A stretch of 64,000 bases of DNA from NCBI GenBank assembly GCA_035041965.1, contig JAPYMA010001172.1, positions 1 to 64,000 on the forward strand, given 5' to 3'. The position numbers and the translations under genes are program-made. The notes below the pieces were generated by a model that had not been told where the DNA came from, made no database searches, and saw nothing but the letters and a program-made list of their open reading frames with translations. This DNA is from Anisakis pegreffii. Lineage: Eukaryota > Nematoda > Chromadorea > Rhabditida > Anisakidae. Each line of letters opens with the position of its first letter. The stretch's first letter is position 1. This document shows, one piece after another, positions 60,516 through 64,000 of this stretch.

Positions 60516-60737
60516 GCGCGTGCGTATCTCTGTACGCGTGTGGCGACTGATGTCGACAGTTGTACCGAAAAAAGAATTCTATTTATTTCCTCAGCAATGT
60601 TTTAATACGCGTCAAAGAATGAGTTCACAGATGCGTTGTGTTGATTTAATACGAGTTGTTTGAATCGTGAACCGTTTCTTTGAAGTGGACTTGACTTGAA
60701 TATTATGTGTTATGTGAAATTATTTTATCAGTTGAAG

Positions 60738-61400
60738 ATGGCTTGTTACCGAGAATATCGTTCGGATGGAAAGTTCAAAACGGCATTTCTTTTATACTTG
60801 CAGTTGAATATGTTACTTAAAGCACAGCAAGAAATGTTCGCACGAACGAAATGCGGTCGTTATTTTACCAACCTGAAATGCAACATTACCTTGTTGTTAT
60901 AATGTATCTTGTGGCACGTATGTGAGGTTCGGCTAATATCTCTGTTTTTCAATCACTTTTTAATGCTTCAGGTGTTTGAAATTGAGGGCTGTGTTGCTGG
61001 TGTTGTAATCAACATGCTGAAAGCATCCAAAAAAGACGATTCAATACGAGTATTTGAAACTGTAAGGTAACAGTCTTTATTTATCACCTCTAGTAGTCTC
61101 CATTCTTTTTATCAAGTAATTAAAAATGAAGTCAGAATCAAAGACTGTTTCAGAAATTATAAACCGTTGCAATTTCGTGCTCTGATTTTCATGAAGACTG
61201 CTTCCATTGTGTTCATAGATAACATGGATTTCCTTCGTCTTTTTTTTAAATTTATGAGCATTTCTAAATACGTGCTGTCAACTTTTAATCGATTCACGAA
61301 TAACGGAAAGCAATCGGGAATGAAAATTTCCGGCAGCTACTATAGATTGGTCATCAATCATTTTAGTATCACAACAAATGGGCATCGTTCGGTTCAATTC
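60738..61400 (+). CDS. Exon-like fragments of an unrecognised gene upstream of PGAP2
   Basis: An open frame at 60,738-60,902 begins M-A-C-Y-R-E-Y-R-S-D-G-K-F-K-T-A-F-L-L-Y. At 60,973-61,068, between GCTTCAG and a GTAACA donor, phase 0 to 2, it reads V-F-E-I-E-G-C-V-A-G-V-V-I-N-M-L and K-K-D-D-S-I-R-V-F-E-T-V. The next acceptor (TGTTTCAG) continues N-Y-K-P-L-Q-F-R-A-L-I-F in the right phase. The first frame does not splice cleanly to the second. It may be a separate gene just ahead of PGAP2, possibly co-transcribed. R-V-F-E-T-V-R-N-Y-K-P slightly recalls small ubiquitin-like-fold proteins, but that is too weak to name. Confidence 0.35.
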
Positions 61401-61604
61401 CAGTATTTATTGGACCAGAAACAGATCGAATCATCTACTATAATGGAGCGGTAAGCATTTTCCTCAGCTTTGAAAATGATTTCAGATTGTCGTTTTTTCA
61501 TGCATACAGTTCTTTGAGAATTCGCAGTTTCTGCTGTTGTAATGTTGAAATTACTGCCCTACTGATAAAGACAAGAAAATAATTAAATAAAGAAAAGTTT
61601 TCAG

Positions 61605-63329
61605 GGTCGCATTCATTTTTCAGTTCGACTGATGACAAACGTTTGCTGTTCATTACCGCTATTCGCTCTGGTCATTTGTGTGTTGGTTGCTTTGGAAAGT
61701 GATTTTGTCAGAGCAACAAGGTGATTACTTATATGTTTACATTTTGGGAAAATCTTCCTTCTATTTTGTATGTACACAATTGATCCAGCATAAAAAGTAG
61801 CTGTAACTCAATGAAGGACAAGTATCGATTTGCTTGGAGGTATCAAAGTATATTCAGAATTTGACGAATACTAAAATGAAGTACGATCGTGACCCACTGT
61901 ACTCTTGTTTTATACATTGGATCGATTATATTTTTGTTGTATTAAGCACGCATTGTGGTGTTCGAAACCTTCTTCCTTCAATATCGGTAGCAATCGGTGA
62001 TTTCGAATGGGGCCGTTTAATATGGAGGATTGCCATTTTCATGCATCTTCCTCCCAGGTAATTTATCACTCAAAGTATTTTAACACTATGATGAGGAATA
62101 TCGATCGTTGGATCATTGTTCACTTTTTTTTTAAAGAAAACCATCAATCTTTAGAGTGCTGTGTTGTTCGAAAGTTGTGTTTTTCAGAGTCAATGTTCGA
62201 ACTGAAAGTTTTTCAATTTCTTTTTCAAATCAAACATACAAGTCCTACCTCCTAGATCGACTTTTAGCACTTGTTATGGAATGCCTGAAATATGATTGAA
62301 TAATGAGCAATTTGACGCGCTTATGCTATTTCTTCTTCAGATTATTCGTGGCGTTATCTTATGCGCAACTGTTTCGTATACCATTCGAACTATTCTCGAT
62401 GCGGATGTTTCGATATGTGACGTGTGCAGTGAATCTTATTGAATTGATTTGTCTCGCTTCGTTAAGTGCTGTGACTTCGAATAATAACCATTCACTCCAT
62501 GTTTTCGCATTCACCACATTTCAGGTATTTTCTTTTCCGAAATTCGTTTTTATTTACCTCTCTATATTTTTTGATACTTTGATTGTTTCGAGTGGTATTT
62601 CCAGTAACTTTATTTTTATATAAATAATCCTGAAAGTGCTCTTATAATCAACTCATAAATGGCTCCTAGACTCGTGAATTCAACGCCGATTAATTCCGCA
62701 TTTATAGGTATCAGCAATGATCCATATGATTCTTCATATATCTCTATTTAATGCATGTCGTGTCAATTTGGATACTAAGTTATCTCGATTCTCATACAGG
62801 TAAGCTATTTTTGTGAAATATTTGTGGAAGTTCATGCATTCTTTCCCTTACTGAGTTCTTTTGTTCTCTCTCAGATCACTTTATGATTTACATTAACATT
62901 AGCTGAAATATTCAACAAGTTGAATGGCCATACTTTCTATCAGCTGCGTCTTTTGGATTCGTTTTGATAGATTGAATGTTTGAAATAAAACTGAATAATT
63001 CATTCCGATCTTTAACTAATTATTTGTTGTTTGCTGATATATTTGTCGGTTTAGTTATTTTGAACTTCCCCACATCTGCACCATTTCATACTCAGGTTTT
63101 CTGTGAAGCGATTGATTGGTTTTATTTCAGTCTGAAGGTGCGATATCTGCGCCTTTCATTTATTTTGTTGTTTGGATGTTCGTTAGCATATTATTGGCAC
63201 AATGCTCGATGCGAACCATATGTCTATACATTATTTGCGTTCTTTGAATATTTACTCGTTGTGATGAACATTCTATTCCATGCAACATTCAAATATGATT
63301 TTGATCAAGCCAACATTTACATTCTTTGA
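61605..63329 (+). CDS. PGAP2: PGAP2/FRAG1-family GPI-anchor lipid-remodelling membrane protein
   Basis: Exons 61,605-61,720, 61,947-62,057, 62,341-62,524, 62,708-62,799 and 63,131-63,329 join in phases 2, 2, 0 and 2. Diagnostic stretches: L-M-T-N-V-C-C-S-L-P-L-F in TM1; T-H-C-G-V-R-N-L-L-P-S-I-S-V-A-I-G (human T-H-C-G-V-P-N-Y-L-P-S-V-S-S-A-I-G); P-R-L-F-V-A-L-S-Y; and the C-terminal Y-W-H-N-A-R-C-E-P-Y-V-Y-T-L-F-A-F-F-E-Y (human H-N-M-Y-C-E-A-G-V-Y-T-I-F-A-I-L-E-Y), ending near F-K-Y-D-F. PGAP2 acts in the Golgi in fatty-acid remodelling of GPI anchors; about six membrane helices are visible. The start is unsettled: Met at 61,632 behind an ATTTTTCAG (possible trans-splice) gives 224 residues, while an extra exon at 61,404-61,450 is phase-compatible and would lengthen the N-terminus. 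The human protein has about 250 residues. Confidence 0.92.
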
Positions 63330-63739
63330 TTAATCTTTTTTCCTATGTTAACTAATTTGATAATCAGTTGCTTCACTAATATTATCATATTATATTCATT
63401 CTTCCCGTCTCAATTCATATATGAAAATTTCAATTTGGCATTTCATATCAAGTTGTTTCTGAGATTTTCTGTATATCATCAAATGAATATTATTGATCTG
63501 TTTTTTTTTTCACAGAGTTGCACTGGTCATGTCGTAAAGAGCACTATTTGTGGTGCAAGTTGCTGTTGTTTTTCTTGAACAGGAAGTAATAATGAATGAA
63601 GATCTCACCGTGTGTTGTTATTCTAAGATTTTATTCTGCTGTTAATTATCCCATAAACATTTCATTTGCAAATTAATTTATTCATTGTGATACAAATAGC
63701 CCTTATGCAGAAAACGATTGTACTGTTTGGTTATGATGA
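63330..63739. other. 3' flank of PGAP2, no gene seen
   Basis: AT-rich sequence with no further exon recognised. Confidence 0.4.
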
Positions 63740-63990
63740 TAAGCGACCGAAGTTGGGTCGGTAAAATCCGGTGAATTCCGGTTGGAATTCAAATTTTGAA
63801 ATTCTAATTGAAGAATTTTGGAATTTGATCATAACGCCAGATTTCGGGATCTCAAAATATGAGTTCGGTCCGTTTCTGGCTGAAGAATTCTGAAAAAAGA
63901 ATTTCGGAATGTCGAAATTTTTTTCGGAATGCCACGAATCCAACCGAAAAGTCGATTCAGTTCGGTTCCTGGCAAACTGAACTATCGTTC
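63740..63990. repeat. Degenerate GAATTTCGG/GGAATTC-rich repeat
   Basis: Words GAATTCCGG, GGAATTC, GAATTTCGG and GTTCGGT recur every 10-30 bp on both strands. A similar patch is at 26,740-26,890. It runs to the window edge. Confidence 0.6.
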
Positions 63991-64000
63991 GGATGCCATC

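Noticed and set aside
60973..61170. UPF0538 (C2orf76) homologue
   Set aside because: Only I-R-V-F-E-T-V-R-N-Y-K-P resembles it; the rest of that domain is absent downstream.
1..64000. CRISPR arrays, rRNA genes, telomeric TTAGGC arrays, viral genes
   Set aside because: None was seen; repeat units here are too irregular or too long for CRISPR, and no run of TTAGGC or rRNA-like sequence was found by eye.

Overview
This window is eukaryotic and almost certainly from a nematode. It is AT-rich and gene-poor. Its genes are split by introns of about 60 nt to 1.4 kb with GT(A/G)AG donors and (T)TTCAG acceptors, one gene starts directly behind an AG as in spliced-leader trans-splicing, and a FMRFamide-receptor-like GPCR of invertebrate type is present. 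Intron size suggests a larger-genome clade such as the Spirurina, but the sequence alone does not fix the genus. There are no prokaryotic operons, CRISPR arrays or rRNA genes.

Four protein genes can be rebuilt with confidence, all on the + strand with every intron phase matching: a seven-exon class A peptide GPCR (36,434-39,934), an SRA1 homologue (50,618-54,135), mitoribosomal protein mL63 (56,809-57,735) and a PGAP2/FRAG1-type GPI-anchor remodelling protein (61,605-63,329). A three-exon gene for a small secreted cysteine-containing protein (19,298-20,269) is phase-consistent but has no family I recognise.

Weaker minus-strand models lie between 16.5 and 47.5 kb. The best are a BED-type zinc-finger gene with a one-base frameshift (31,459-33,833) and a four-exon, 105-residue orphan (44,816-46,434). 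The others are exon-like fragments with good splice sites: 16.5-17.0, 18.6-18.85, 21.3-21.7, 26.4-26.7, 41.9-42.4 and 43.0-43.2 kb. A serine/proline-rich exon at 2.5 kb also seems to carry a one-base frameshift.

The rest is repeat-rich: a TA-flanked mariner-like element with about 210-bp inverted ends and a tRNA-derived SINE inside (16,978-17,713); a second SINE family in which a tRNA-like core is held between inverted arms (9.3, 48.2 and 56.6 kb); a diverged 250-290 bp satellite ending in a 267-bp-arm foldback (59.3-60.5 kb); several minisatellites; and an unusual number of perfect 14-32 bp hairpins with very short loops. The four confident genes have unrelated jobs (neuropeptide signalling, nuclear/RNA-linked regulation, mitochondrial translation, GPI-anchor lipid remodelling), so nothing suggests a functional cluster.
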